Assembly (NCBI GenBank): GCA_016714685.1
Contig: JADKCH010000001.1
Location: 186,001-250,000, forward strand
Source: Candidatus Geothrix odensensis
Lineage (GTDB): Bacteria; Acidobacteriota; Holophagae; Holophagales; Holophagaceae
Direction: 5' to 3'
Length of the DNA stretch: 64,000 nt
This document shows positions 42,201 to 50,591 of the stretch, one piece after another. The notes beneath the pieces are model-generated. The model worked only from the letters and a program-made list of their open reading frames with translations. It was not told the origin of the DNA and searched no databases. How positions within the stretch are numbered: position 1 is the first letter of the stretch; each line of letters begins with the position of its first letter. Position numbers and translations under genes: made by a program.

Positions 42201-42419
42201 CAGGGGGAAGGTGTAATCACCGCTGGCGGTGCTCATGACCGTGCGACCCGCCCCGGTCTCAAGGTTCGTGGCGCGGATGCTGGCGCCGCTGATGACCTTG
42301 CCGCTGCGGTCCTTGACGGTGCCCCGGAGGGCGCCGGAGGTCTGGCTGGTCTGCGCGTGGGCCACGACCGCAAGGGCGAACGCCGTCAGCACGGCGATGG
42401 GTGGGCGGCGGAAGTGCAT
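39252..42419 (-). CDS. TonB-dependent receptor, Oar-like with carboxypeptidase-regulatory domain
   Basis: A 1055-residue outer-membrane protein. The ATG at 42419 has GGAGG upstream and opens a signal peptide (IAVLTAFALAVVAHAQ). Residues about 25-115 form a CarboxypepD_reg-like beta-sandwich (GTVKDRSGKVISGASIRATN). The plug follows (RNFTDVAKLAPGVTAG, NAITKGGTNEVTGS) and then a long beta-barrel ending REVQLGIRLKY with a terminal aromatic residue. Such Oar-like receptors are numerous in acidobacteria and are thought to import oligosaccharides, peptides or other large substrates; the ligand is unknown. It is transcribed separately from the next receptor, with terminators on both sides. Confidence 0.92.
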   Translation of the reverse strand: MHFRRPPIAVLTAFALAVVAHAQTSQTSGALRGTVKDRSGKVISGASIRATNLETGAGRTVMSTASGDYTFPLLPSGIYEVLVSAPGFKPVKETIRVTLGNSVTLSPALEASEVGAVVEVVAAAGTVDTRQVSTVTTLEQDLVQSIPLVTRNFTDVAKLAPGVTAGSGSPARLVVEGGRQIFNAIQIDGASNNSAFFNEQRGGVYTPFIFGADTIKELQVVTNGFDAQYAQAGATINAITKGGTNEVTGSALYQLRKTAWTESSDRPPYGGSGAAARTNDSENLNFNIGGPLIKDKLFYFVGVERYTKKITANPIATTTSTAAGMTAADRTTFLASPLGGVITSRSGLTLAQEFGDPGLGIPAHPYPMSNTNTVYFGRVDWVASQNHRFVFRVNFQDMTDTLQNTSASPNNAESNNIPTRVQSISWVLEANNIWTPELYTESRLQLAREARPMTGNAAPGTPAIAIPTSGTNMSFGTKTSTPRESNELTTQFFSATTWAHGDLQIKGGVDFLRVDEDNQFFQNNAGSWRFDTYAGATAWATGTLAAGTPGGITYAGGVSPYNGRIPMKTGTDGFFAQAQYSGLFDKRLTLTAGFRYNKQTFSDNPHPNPNFKGLDQGYGASTTDPRLAFSFDLDGKGRTVIRGGYGVFTSPTPLLLHSNTMTGNGQIITNYSFALNKTNAANLALFNSGLLSATNLLSGTSLRKATDAELAAIATSGLFTAGASPTSLWDPNNKLSQSKKLNLGVEHDLGNNLVVGISGTYVKYEHLQRFENINLGQLDSTGTLIAGGHYNDGYASSNNAWTTATRPGYAVVAGRRVDFGPAATVPGNPVGGFSDVYLVKTDGYGFYRGVSLTAKKTWNDRTGLIANATWSRSQDTGSFERGTYTSASTDFTSELGASQTPNPQDPASNFGYGDSDRRLVANVVFYFPLGQNLDVAIRGLYQSGLPYTAYYSNDLNGDNMANHILAGQSRNDQRQPSYQQFDVRVTRAFKLTKRFQVEAILDIYNILNKPDFFVPAANYKWGTNVATAPSASYGQLSQVDRTKSREVQLGIRLKY

Positions 42420-42492
42420 GTAGTCCTCCAAGAAGGGCCAAGGGGTTGGCCTGCAGGTTGAAAAGCGGTGGAACCATTCCGGGATGGACGAA

Positions 42493-42532
42493 ATTATGGC
42501 TGAAGCAGGGTGAAATGGCACTCCCCGAGTGC
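42493..42532 (-). promoter_or_regulatory. Candidate promoter and overlapping operator for the first receptor
   Basis: On the minus strand GTGCCA (42521-42516), 17-bp spacer, CATAAT (42498-42493), leaving a leader of about 67 bases. A short inverted repeat GCACT-N5-AGTGC (42518-42532) overlaps the -35 box and is suitably placed for a repressor. Confidence 0.4.
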
Positions 42533-42627
42533 TATTTCCGGGTAACACGGGTTTGGATTGAATTCAGAGGGGTTGGATCCTCATCTCGTCTGGCCATAGC
42601 CATTCGAATCGGGTGCCCGGGCCCATG

Positions 42628-42659
42628 AAAAAGGGCGGCGCTGATGCGCCGCCCTTTTT
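42628..42659 (-). terminator. Terminator after the second TonB-dependent receptor gene
   Basis: Perfect stem AAAAAGGGCGGCGC (42628-42641) / GCGCCGCCCTTTTT (42646-42659) with loop TGAT, 19 bases past the receptor stop on the minus strand. Confidence 0.85.
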
Positions 42660-42678
42660 GGATAGTACGTGTTTTGGT

Positions 42679-45678
42679 CTAGAAGGCGAACCGGGCGCCG
42701 ACCTGGATCTGGCGAGCCGAGCCGAGCCAGTTCTGCTGCTGCTGGAGGTTCAAGGCCGAATTGGCATCCACGGTCGCAGGCGTAACCGGGTTGGAATAGG
42801 AGACCCGGTTGGAGAGGTAGGTATCCTGGCGGTTGAGCAGGTTGAAGACATCCAGGGAAGCGGTGAGCTTGATCCGCTTGGTGAACGCGAAGTCGCGGCG
42901 GAGCCCAAGATCGAAAGTCATGTTGGAACCGGCGCGCTGCGTGTTGCGGCCCGAATCGGCTCCATTGAAGAAATACCGATCGTTTGTGGAGTTTCCGTCA
43001 CCGTTCACGTCGGCCCCATAAGTGAGCGTATAGGGTGTGGCCGACTGATAGCGGACTGAGACTGACATGAGGACGCCGGAGAAGTCCTTGTCCAGGAAGC
43101 TGAAGTAGCCGGTGAGGACATGACGGCGATCCGTATCGGCGTAACCCCACTGCGATCCGAGCTGCCCCGCATCCTGGATGCCGATGCCGGAGTAGTTGCG
43201 CTCGTTGGAATCGCTGTCCTTGTTGATGGCGTAGGTGTAGTAGAGCTGGGCGTCGAAGGCGCTGTCGTCCTTGTGGTATTTCAGGCTGGCCGTGTAGGCG
43301 TGGTAGAGGCTCGTGGCATCGGAATAATACATGCCCATCGTGCCGTACTTGGTGTTCGGACGGACGGCCGTGTAGGAACCGCTGCCGCTGACGGTGCTGG
43401 GGTAGATCAGGCGGTTATAGGCGTTGGCGGTGGGGGTTCCCAGGTTGAGGTCAGCCGTGCGCTCAAGCTGGTTGCCCTTGGCGTAGGTGGCGGAGAGACC
43501 AAGCACCAGATCCTTGAAGAAGGGGCGCTCGATGCCAAGGTTCACACGGTCGGTGTAGGGGTTCTTGAAGTCCTGGCTGAAGGTCCAGATGTTGAACTTC
43601 GGCAGGGCCGCACCTGCGGGGAAGGCCGAGATCCAGTAGGGGTTGGCCGCATTGAAAGGACCGCCTCCAGTGTTGAGGGCTGCGTTGCCGCGGGGGATGT
43701 TGTAGGTGCCCGAATCGCCGGGCTGGAAGTCCACCTGGCCGGTGCGGATGCCGTTGGCGGCAAAGACCTGGTAGAAGAACACCGCCGGGGTGGTGCTCAC
43801 ATAGCGACCCACGCTACCTCGGATGACCGTCTTTCCCTGATCGAACTCGGGCGTCCAGGTGAAGGAAAAGCGGGGGGAGAACTGGCTGTCGCTGGGAATC
43901 TTCGCGGTCACCGGCATGGCGGTGACCGGATTGCCCGCACTGCCGGCCAGAGGATTGCTCATGTCCAGGATCGGATAATCAGGATTCTCCTGGCGATCCC
44001 ACCTCACGCCGAGCCCCAGCTTCAAGGTGTCGCTCAGGCGCCAATCGGTCTGGATGAAGGCGGCCTGCTGCTTGTAGCTGGTGGCGAACTGCCCCGCATC
44101 CTTGACGTTGCTGCTGAGGCCGAAATTCTGCCGGTAGTAGGACCAGTTGCCGGCCCGGAAATTGGCCAGGTTGCTGAAACTGTAGACCCCCTGCCAGTTG
44201 CCGGCGAAGAACTCGGCCACATCGATGTTGTTCAGGTCGATGCCCGCCTTGATCTGGAGGGTAGGGGTGACGTAGCTGATGTTCTCCTGGATCTGGGTGC
44301 GCTTGGTGTTGTAGGTGCGATCAAAGGGATAGGCGCCGTAATAGCCGACATTGCTGATGGCAACTTCGGGAATGGTGGAGAAGGTGCTGCGGGGCATGTC
44401 GTCTTTGGTCTGGCTCATCCGGAACTCATTGATCCAGTTGGCGCCGATGACCCAGTTCCACTGCAGCACGTAGGCATCGGTCTTCACGAGGTCTGAAGCC
44501 AGGTTCTCGTAGGCTGCGGTGGTGCCGGCACCGGTGACGCCCTTGAAGTCCGAATGGTTCACCCGGAACTGGATGTTGTGGTCCACCGTGGGGTTCCAGT
44601 CCAGCCGAAGGAAGTAGGTGTCCGAGTCCTCGGGCACGGAGTAGCTGCCGCCCTTGGCCAGAAGCACTGCGTCATTCGGGTTGGCCACTGGGTCAAGAGT
44701 CACGGGGGAATTGCCACCCCAGACCTGGTTGATGGGGGACTTCCGGCGCTGGGCGTCATAGGCGACGAAGTAGAAGAGCTTGTCCTTGACGATGGGGCCG
44801 CCCAGGCTGAAGCCGAACTGCTCGTGCTGGAAGTCACCCACGGGATAGGTGGTGGTGGAGCCATTCGGCTGGCGCAGGGTGGGGCCGGCCTCCACGGCCT
44901 TCCGGGGGCGCATGTAGTAGAAGAGGCTGCCGCTGAGATCGTTGGTGCCGTTCTTGGTGATGGCGTTCACGTAGCCGCCGCCCATGCGCCCGAACTCGGC
45001 GCTGGCGCCGTCGGTGATCACCTGGTACTCGCGGATGGCCTCGATGGAGATGGTGAAGGGGGTCTTGCCCTCGGCCGCGCCGGTGGCGCCGCCGAAGAAG
45101 GGCTCGTTGTTGTCGCCACCATCGATGTTGATGGAGGTGTTCACGCCGCGCTGGCCGGCGATGGCCAGGTTGCCGCGGTTGCTGTCCACCACGACCTGGG
45201 GCGCCAGGGTGGCGAGGTTGGTGAAGTTGCGGTTGAAGACGGGCAGGTTGGTCAGGTTGTCGGGCGAGACGATGGCGGCAGCGCTGGCGCGCTCGGAATC
45301 CACCTGGGCTGTGGCGGCAACGACCTCGACCACGGCGCCGCTCTCGGGGGCGAGCTTGATGGTCAGGGGGGCGGCATCGCCCAGGTTCAGGTTCACCTTG
45401 ATGTTCGAGGCGGTCTGGAAGCCGGCCTTGGTGACGGTCACCGTGTAGGGGCCGACCGGCAGCAGGGTGGCCATGTAGCGGCCCTCGTTGCTGGTCTGCA
45501 GGGTGCGGGTGAGGCCCGTCTCACCGTTGCGGATGACCACCGTGGCGCCGGCCACGGCGGAACCCTTGGTGTCCACCACGCGGCCGCCCAGCTGGACGGA
45601 CACGCCCTGGGCCATAAGGGGGGCCGCTGCCACCAGCAGGGCGACGAGGGATGAGCTGCTCAAGTGCCTTGAACGCAT
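42679..45678 (-). CDS. TonB-dependent receptor, Oar-like with carboxypeptidase-regulatory domain
   Basis: A 999-residue outer-membrane receptor from the ATG at 45678 (MRSRHLSSSSLVALLVAAAP), with an AGGA site upstream; a Met five codons earlier lacks one. The signal peptide ends near LMAQG. A regulatory-like domain (GRVVDTKGSAVAGATVVIRN) precedes the plug (VFNRNFTNLATLAPQ, NAITKNGTNDLSGS). The beta-barrel ends QIQVGARFAF, with the terminal Phe expected for outer-membrane insertion. It is paralogous to the neighbour at 39252 with the same domain order but a distinctly different barrel, so the ligands probably differ. It is divergent from the S55 peptidase gene. Confidence 0.92.
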   Translation of the reverse strand: MRSRHLSSSSLVALLVAAAPLMAQGVSVQLGGRVVDTKGSAVAGATVVIRNGETGLTRTLQTSNEGRYMATLLPVGPYTVTVTKAGFQTASNIKVNLNLGDAAPLTIKLAPESGAVVEVVAATAQVDSERASAAAIVSPDNLTNLPVFNRNFTNLATLAPQVVVDSNRGNLAIAGQRGVNTSINIDGGDNNEPFFGGATGAAEGKTPFTISIEAIREYQVITDGASAEFGRMGGGYVNAITKNGTNDLSGSLFYYMRPRKAVEAGPTLRQPNGSTTTYPVGDFQHEQFGFSLGGPIVKDKLFYFVAYDAQRRKSPINQVWGGNSPVTLDPVANPNDAVLLAKGGSYSVPEDSDTYFLRLDWNPTVDHNIQFRVNHSDFKGVTGAGTTAAYENLASDLVKTDAYVLQWNWVIGANWINEFRMSQTKDDMPRSTFSTIPEVAISNVGYYGAYPFDRTYNTKRTQIQENISYVTPTLQIKAGIDLNNIDVAEFFAGNWQGVYSFSNLANFRAGNWSYYRQNFGLSSNVKDAGQFATSYKQQAAFIQTDWRLSDTLKLGLGVRWDRQENPDYPILDMSNPLAGSAGNPVTAMPVTAKIPSDSQFSPRFSFTWTPEFDQGKTVIRGSVGRYVSTTPAVFFYQVFAANGIRTGQVDFQPGDSGTYNIPRGNAALNTGGGPFNAANPYWISAFPAGAALPKFNIWTFSQDFKNPYTDRVNLGIERPFFKDLVLGLSATYAKGNQLERTADLNLGTPTANAYNRLIYPSTVSGSGSYTAVRPNTKYGTMGMYYSDATSLYHAYTASLKYHKDDSAFDAQLYYTYAINKDSDSNERNYSGIGIQDAGQLGSQWGYADTDRRHVLTGYFSFLDKDFSGVLMSVSVRYQSATPYTLTYGADVNGDGNSTNDRYFFNGADSGRNTQRAGSNMTFDLGLRRDFAFTKRIKLTASLDVFNLLNRQDTYLSNRVSYSNPVTPATVDANSALNLQQQQNWLGSARQIQVGARFAF

Positions 45679-45754
45679 GTGAAGTTCCTCCATGATTCGA
45701 GGGTAACGGGCCGGGGGGCTCCAAAGAAGGGGACCTTTGGGTGGTGGAACGAAT

Positions 45755-45781
45755 GTGACGGCCAGGACACCTGATGGTCAC
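45755..45781. promoter_or_regulatory. Imperfect palindrome in the receptor/S55 divergent region
   Basis: GTGACGGCCAGG-N3-CCTGATGGTCAC: nine of twelve positions pair, with perfect GTGAC/GTCAC ends. It lies 77 bp from the receptor start and 54 bp from the S55 peptidase start, as expected for an operator serving one or both. Confidence 0.35.
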
Positions 45782-45835
45782 AGGAGGGTCCGAGGGGGGC
45801 CGTCTGTTAGGCTTCTTTCTTTCCTTGAGATCCTC

Positions 45836-47575
45836 ATGAATCTGGCTGGCCTTCTCGTTTTATTCCTGTCCTTCACGTCCCTTTTTGCCCAGGCGCCGGC
45901 CACCATGGGCGTGGGTGAGATCCGGGCCGGCATGAAGGGCCATGGCCGGACCGTGTTCCAGGGCGGGAAGATCGACCGCTTCGAGTTCGAAGTGCTGGGT
46001 GTGCAGAAGAACGCGGCCCCTGGCCGGAGCCGGATCATGGTGCGGGCCTCGGGTGGCCCCCTGGCCGACACCGGCATCCTGGCGGGCATGAGCGGCAGCC
46101 CCTGCTACATCGACGGCAAGCTCATCGGCGCCCTGAGCACGGGCATCGCCTTCGAGAAGGAGCCCATCGGCGGCATCACGCCCATCGCCGAGATGCTGGA
46201 CCAGCTCCGCGACATTCCCGAGCTCTCGCCCAGCCGGACGCCCCTCATCCTGCCCAAGCTGGAACCCCCGAAGGTGCTCAAGGCCGCGCTGCTGGGCCAG
46301 ATGCTGGACTTCAACACCCTGACCGGCCAGGGGGACCCCCAGGCCCTGCCCATGCCCCTGGCGGGCAGCGCCCTCGGGGCCGAGGCCCAGCGCCTCTGGT
46401 CCGGGTGGCCCGTGACCTTCACGGCCGTGCCCACGCTCTCCGGCGGCCGGGAGGACGCGAGTCCCATCGAGCCGGGAGGCATGGCGGCCATCACGCTGAT
46501 GCAAGGGGACCTCGATCTGGCGGCCTCGGGCACCATCACCTACGTGTCGGGCAAGCGGATCCTGCTCTTCGGCCACCAGCTGTTCAACCTGGGCCCCGTG
46601 GACCTGCCCCTCTGGTCGGCCACGGTGTCCACGACCGTCGCGAGCTACCAGAACTCCTTCAAGCTGGCCATGCCCGTGGCGCCCATCGGCGCCCTGCGTC
46701 TGGACCGCAGCTCCGGCGTGGCCGGCATCCTGGGTGCCGAGGCCCGCATGGTGCCCATGCGCATCGGCCTGAACCTGGGTGGCAAGAAGACCCTGAACTT
46801 CCGGTTCGAGATCATGGATCATCCGGTGGCCACCGCCGCCCTGGCTGCCACCGCCGTGGCCCAGACCCTGGATGCCCACACCCGGGGCTTCGGCCTGCAG
46901 AGCCTCTCCATGCAGGGCAACATCAAGCTCGCGGGCCAGCCGGCCATCGTCATCGAGAACGTCATCGCGGACCTGAACCCCGGCCGCATGGCCCAGTACG
47001 TGGGCGCCATGCTCCAGGCCATCTGCCTGAACCCCTTCGAGAAGCCCCTCATCGAGGGCATCTCCCTCACCATCAAGGCCGAGGAGCGCCTGGATCTGAC
47101 CGCCATCGCGGGGGTGCGGCTGCTCAAGGCCCGGGCCCGGCGGGGCGAAGTGCTGCCGGTGCTGGTGACGCTCCAGAGCATCCAGGGGGTGCGCGAGACC
47201 GCGACCTTCAACATCCAGGTGCCCTCATCCGCCACCAAGGGGAAGGCCATCCTCATGGTGGGCGATGGCTACAGCCTCACTGCCGCGGACCCGGATGAGC
47301 GGGTGATCGAGACCGCCTCCCTCGGCGACGTGGTCCGCATCCTGAACGGGGCCCTGCGGAACAACCACGCCTACGCCCTCCTGGTGCAGGCACAGCCTGG
47401 CGCGGGCCTGCGCGGCAGCCGCATCGAGGGCATTCCGCCTTCCGTGGCCAGCCTGGTGGGCGGCGATGGGGCCAGCAGTGACAACCGGCTGCAGCGCCGC
47501 ATCATCGGGCGCGCCCTGCTGCCCCTGGAGCGGGAAGTGCGCGGCATCAGCCAGCTCGAAGTGGAGATCGAATAG
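45836..47575 (+). CDS. SpoIVB-type (S55) peptidase domain protein, exported
   Basis: A 579-residue protein with an N-terminal signal sequence (MNLAGLLVLFLSFTSLFAQA). Residues about 28-125 carry the S55 core: GEIRAGMKGHGRTVFQGGKI, FEFEVLGVQKNAAPG and the catalytic-serine motif AGMSGSPCYIDGKLIGALS. In Bacillus SpoIVB this domain cleaves SpoIVFA to trigger a membrane protease; in non-sporulating acidobacteria its targets are unknown. The rest (about 130-579) lacks any domain I can name. The start has only a weak ribosome-binding site. The next gene begins immediately after its stop. Confidence 0.82.
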   Translation: MNLAGLLVLFLSFTSLFAQAPATMGVGEIRAGMKGHGRTVFQGGKIDRFEFEVLGVQKNAAPGRSRIMVRASGGPLADTGILAGMSGSPCYIDGKLIGALSTGIAFEKEPIGGITPIAEMLDQLRDIPELSPSRTPLILPKLEPPKVLKAALLGQMLDFNTLTGQGDPQALPMPLAGSALGAEAQRLWSGWPVTFTAVPTLSGGREDASPIEPGGMAAITLMQGDLDLAASGTITYVSGKRILLFGHQLFNLGPVDLPLWSATVSTTVASYQNSFKLAMPVAPIGALRLDRSSGVAGILGAEARMVPMRIGLNLGGKKTLNFRFEIMDHPVATAALAATAVAQTLDAHTRGFGLQSLSMQGNIKLAGQPAIVIENVIADLNPGRMAQYVGAMLQAICLNPFEKPLIEGISLTIKAEERLDLTAIAGVRLLKARARRGEVLPVLVTLQSIQGVRETATFNIQVPSSATKGKAILMVGDGYSLTAADPDERVIETASLGDVVRILNGALRNNHAYALLVQAQPGAGLRGSRIEGIPPSVASLVGGDGASSDNRLQRRIIGRALLPLEREVRGISQLEVEIE

Positions 47576-49705
47576 ATGCGTTCGCGAAAGGGTTCTATGC
47601 GCTGGATGACGCTCTTCCTGTCCGCCGTCCTGGGCGTGTCCGCCCTGGCGGATCAGCCCTCGGCCACCTTCTCGGGCTTCAACGACTGGCTCGGCTCCGA
47701 GACCCGCGGCGTCCGCATCGGCGCTGATGGCCGCCTGCGACTGGCCCCGAACCTCCGCCGGGTGGGCCAGCTGCCGGAGGGCGTGATCTGGGCCGCGGTG
47801 CCGGATGGTTCGGGTGGCGCCTACCTGTCCGCCGGCACCGACGGCAAGCTGTTCCACTACGCCGGCGGCCAGATGAAGCCCCTGGGCCAGGTGAAGGGCG
47901 GGATCGTCTTCGCCATGGCGCGGCTGGGCCAGGATCTGGTCGTGGCTCCCACCGGGGAGGGCAAGCTGATCCGGGTTTCGCCCGGCGGCGAGGTGAAGCC
48001 CTTCGCCGACATCGATGCCCGCATCGTGTGGGCCCTGGCCGTGGAAGGCGACGCGGTGATCGTGGCCGGCGGCTCCGAGAAGGGGGCCCTGCTGGTCCAG
48101 GCGCGGGAGGGCTCCAGCCGCCGCCTGGCAGAGCTGGCGGACGAGACCTCCTTCACGGCCCTCGCCTCCGATGGGCAGGGCGGCTGGTATCTCGGCAGCC
48201 ACGGACGGGGCCTGGTCCTGCGCTACAGCCGGCAGGGCGACCGCCTGGAAACCCTGATGGACACGCCCTTCGATGAGGTCCGCGCCCTGGCCGTCGCCGA
48301 TGGGCAACTCTACATCGGCGCCGACAACGGGCTCACGCCCAAGTTCAGCACGGGCCAGCTGGAGCGCAGGGAGGGCTACCTCCAGGCCGACGCCCTGGTC
48401 ACCGCGCGTTCGGCCGTCCTCCGCATGGACCGGGATCGCGTGCCGGAGACCCTCTGGCAGAGCGCCCAGAGCCAGGTGTATGCCCTTGCGGTCTGGAAGG
48501 GCCAGCTGCTGGTGGGCACGGGCAACCGGTCCAGGCTCTTCTCCCTGCCCCTGGGCAAGGCCCGGGACACAGATCCCTTCGCCGTGGTGCAGGAGCTGGG
48601 CTCCGCCCAGGCCACGGCCTTCCTGCCCTCCGGCGGGGACTTGCTGGTGGTGGGGTCGAATCCGGCCGAGCTGCACCTGCTCTCCGAGGCCCAGGCCACG
48701 GAAGGCACCCTGGAATCGCGGATCCTCAGGGGAGCGCCCCTCGCGGACTGGGGGCGGGCCTACCTGGATGCCGAGGTTCCCACCGGCACCAATGTGGAGC
48801 TCCAGTTCCGTACCGGCAGCACCGAAACGCCCGACGCCACCTGGAGCGCGTGGACGCCGCCGCTCCGCAGCGGTGAGCGGCCGGCCCTGCCGCCGGCGCG
48901 CTTCGCCCAGTTCCGCCTCCGCCTCAGCAGCACCCGGGGCGGTGCCACCCCCACCGTCGAGACGGTGAACCTCTTCTGGGCCCACCGCAACTTGACCCCG
49001 GTCTGGGAGGGCGTGGACATCATGCCGCCCGGGCTGGTGATCACCCGCACCGCGCCGCCTGACGACATCGGCATCGAGCGGGTGCCGCTGGAGACGCAGA
49101 AGCTCATCCCCGCCCTGGGCTACATGGGCGCGGAGAAGCGCAGCTTCCGCCGGGGCGGGCAGAGCTTCCAGTTCCGGGTGAACGATCCCAATGGCGACAC
49201 GCTCCAGTTCGCCATCCGCCTGATCCCCGACCGCGGCGCGCCCATGCTGCTCGAGAAGGCCTGGAAGGAGAAGTTCTTCAGCTTCGACACGCTGCCCGTG
49301 CCCGATGGCCGCTACCGCCTGGAAGTCACCGCCACGGACGCGCCTTCAGCCCCCTTCAACGCGGCCCTCGCCAGCACCTGGCGAACGGCGCCCTTCACCG
49401 TGGACCATACGCCCCCCGCCATCGCCGAACTGATCGCCGTGGCGGAAGGCGAGGGTGTCCGGGTGCGGTTCCGGGCCCGGGACGAGACCTCGACCCTCAA
49501 GGAGGCCGCGGTCAGTGCCGATGGCGAACGCTGGCTCCAGCTCGTGCCCGAGGACCGGGTCTTCGATCAGATGGAGGAGCGCTTCGATGTCCTGGTGCCC
49601 CGCGACGCCGTCCGGGGCGACCGCATCCTGGTGAAGGTGGTGGACCGGCACAACAACGAGCAGTCCGCCGCTGTCACGCTCGGCGCCACGGGCGCCAAGC
49701 GGTAG
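47576..49705 (+). CDS. Exported beta-propeller-like protein of unknown function
   Basis: About 709 residues, starting on the base after the S55 gene's stop; an in-frame ATG at 47597 with AAAGGG upstream is an alternative. The signal peptide is MTLFLSAVLGVSALA. Residues about 40-400 contain repeated short strands with GG-x-Y/W-L-G/S-A turns (GGAYLSAGTDGKLFHY, GGWYLGSHGRGLVLRY, GQLYIGADNGL), suggesting a propeller. The C-terminal half looks like beta-sandwich modules (YRLEVTATDAP, APFTVDHTPP). Tight spacing implies it works with the S55 peptidase, perhaps as substrate, scaffold or sensor. No enzymatic motif seen. Confidence 0.78.
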   Translation: MRSRKGSMRWMTLFLSAVLGVSALADQPSATFSGFNDWLGSETRGVRIGADGRLRLAPNLRRVGQLPEGVIWAAVPDGSGGAYLSAGTDGKLFHYAGGQMKPLGQVKGGIVFAMARLGQDLVVAPTGEGKLIRVSPGGEVKPFADIDARIVWALAVEGDAVIVAGGSEKGALLVQAREGSSRRLAELADETSFTALASDGQGGWYLGSHGRGLVLRYSRQGDRLETLMDTPFDEVRALAVADGQLYIGADNGLTPKFSTGQLERREGYLQADALVTARSAVLRMDRDRVPETLWQSAQSQVYALAVWKGQLLVGTGNRSRLFSLPLGKARDTDPFAVVQELGSAQATAFLPSGGDLLVVGSNPAELHLLSEAQATEGTLESRILRGAPLADWGRAYLDAEVPTGTNVELQFRTGSTETPDATWSAWTPPLRSGERPALPPARFAQFRLRLSSTRGGATPTVETVNLFWAHRNLTPVWEGVDIMPPGLVITRTAPPDDIGIERVPLETQKLIPALGYMGAEKRSFRRGGQSFQFRVNDPNGDTLQFAIRLIPDRGAPMLLEKAWKEKFFSFDTLPVPDGRYRLEVTATDAPSAPFNAALASTWRTAPFTVDHTPPAIAELIAVAEGEGVRVRFRARDETSTLKEAAVSADGERWLQLVPEDRVFDQMEERFDVLVPRDAVRGDRILVKVVDRHNNEQSAAVTLGATGAKR

Positions 49706-49721
49706 GAAGTTCCTCGTGCCA

Positions 49722-49753
49722 AAAAACAGCGGGCCGCATGGCCCGCTGTTTTT
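49722..49753. terminator. Bidirectional terminator
   Basis: Stem AAAAACAGCGGGCC (49722-49735) / GGCCCGCTGTTTTT (49740-49753) with loop GCAT. It separates the converging genes at 47576 and 49768. Confidence 0.87.
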
Positions 49754-49767
49754 GAAGATGCCAATGA

Positions 49768-50544
49768 CTACAAGCCCTTGAACTGGGCCTGGCGCTTCTC
49801 CAGGAAAGCGCCCATGCCCTCCTGCATGTCCTGGGTGGCGGCGAGGAGGCCGAAGAGGGAGGCCTCATACTGCAGCCCCTTGTCCTGGGGCATCTCGAGG
49901 CCTTCATGGACGGCGGCCAGGGCGCTGCGCAGGGCCAGGGGGCCGCGCGAGAGGATGGTCTTCGCCAGCTTCTCGGCGGTGGTCCTGAGGTCGGCCTGGG
50001 GCACCACGCGGCTCACCAGGCCCATGCGCAGGGCATCGGCGGCGGGGGCCATCTCGCCGCTGAGGATCAGGTCCAGGGCCACGCCCTTGCCCACGAGGCG
50101 GGGCAGGCGCTGGGTGCCGCCATAGCCGGGGATGACGCCCAGGCTCACCTCGGGCAGGCCGAAGCGGGCGTTCTCGCTGGCGATGCGGATGTGGCAGGCC
50201 AGGGCCAGCTCGCAGCCGCCGCCCAGGGCGAAACCGTTCACGGCGGCGATGACGGGCTTGGGCAGGGCCTCGATGCGCTGGAAGACCGCCTGGCCGCTGA
50301 GGGCCTGGACCCGGGCCGCGGCGGTATCGAGGCTCTTCAGCTCGGCGATGTCGGCGCCGGCCACGAAGGCCTTCTCGCCGGCCCCGGTCAGCACCACCAC
50401 GCCCACTTCGGCGTCGTGCTCCAGGTCGGCGAAGATCTGTTCGAGTTCCTTCAGCACCTCGTTGTTCAGGGCGTTGAGCTTCTCGGGGCGGTTGAGGGTG
50501 ACCCAGGCGATGCGGTCGGCTTTCTCGACGAGGACGAAGGACAT
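49768..50544 (-). CDS. Enoyl-CoA hydratase/isomerase (crotonase) family
   Basis: A 258-residue crotonase with AGGAG before the ATG at 50544. The oxyanion-hole motifs are AFVAGADIAELK and GFALGGGCELALA. Both catalytic glutamates are present, in GGCELA and FGLPEVSLGVIPGYGGTQRL, so it should hydrate 2-enoyl-CoA (short-chain or crotonyl-CoA). It fits with the acyl-CoA dehydrogenase at 55482 and the hydroxyacyl-CoA dehydrogenase at 34364, although they are not in one operon. It is divergent from nadC. Confidence 0.93.
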   Translation of the reverse strand: MSFVLVEKADRIAWVTLNRPEKLNALNNEVLKELEQIFADLEHDAEVGVVVLTGAGEKAFVAGADIAELKSLDTAAARVQALSGQAVFQRIEALPKPVIAAVNGFALGGGCELALACHIRIASENARFGLPEVSLGVIPGYGGTQRLPRLVGKGVALDLILSGEMAPAADALRMGLVSRVVPQADLRTTAEKLAKTILSRGPLALRSALAAVHEGLEMPQDKGLQYEASLFGLLAATQDMQEGMGAFLEKRQAQFKGL

Positions 50545-50591
50545 GGGGGCTCCTGGTGTGCGGTCATTGTACGCTGGGGACGGAGTCGCCG

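Noticed and set aside
39531..42461. 976-residue plus-strand frame opposite the first TonB-dependent receptor
   Set aside because: Low-complexity Gly/Ala/Val/His composition with no domain; it is the antisense shadow of a GC-rich gene whose signal peptide, plug and barrel are clear.
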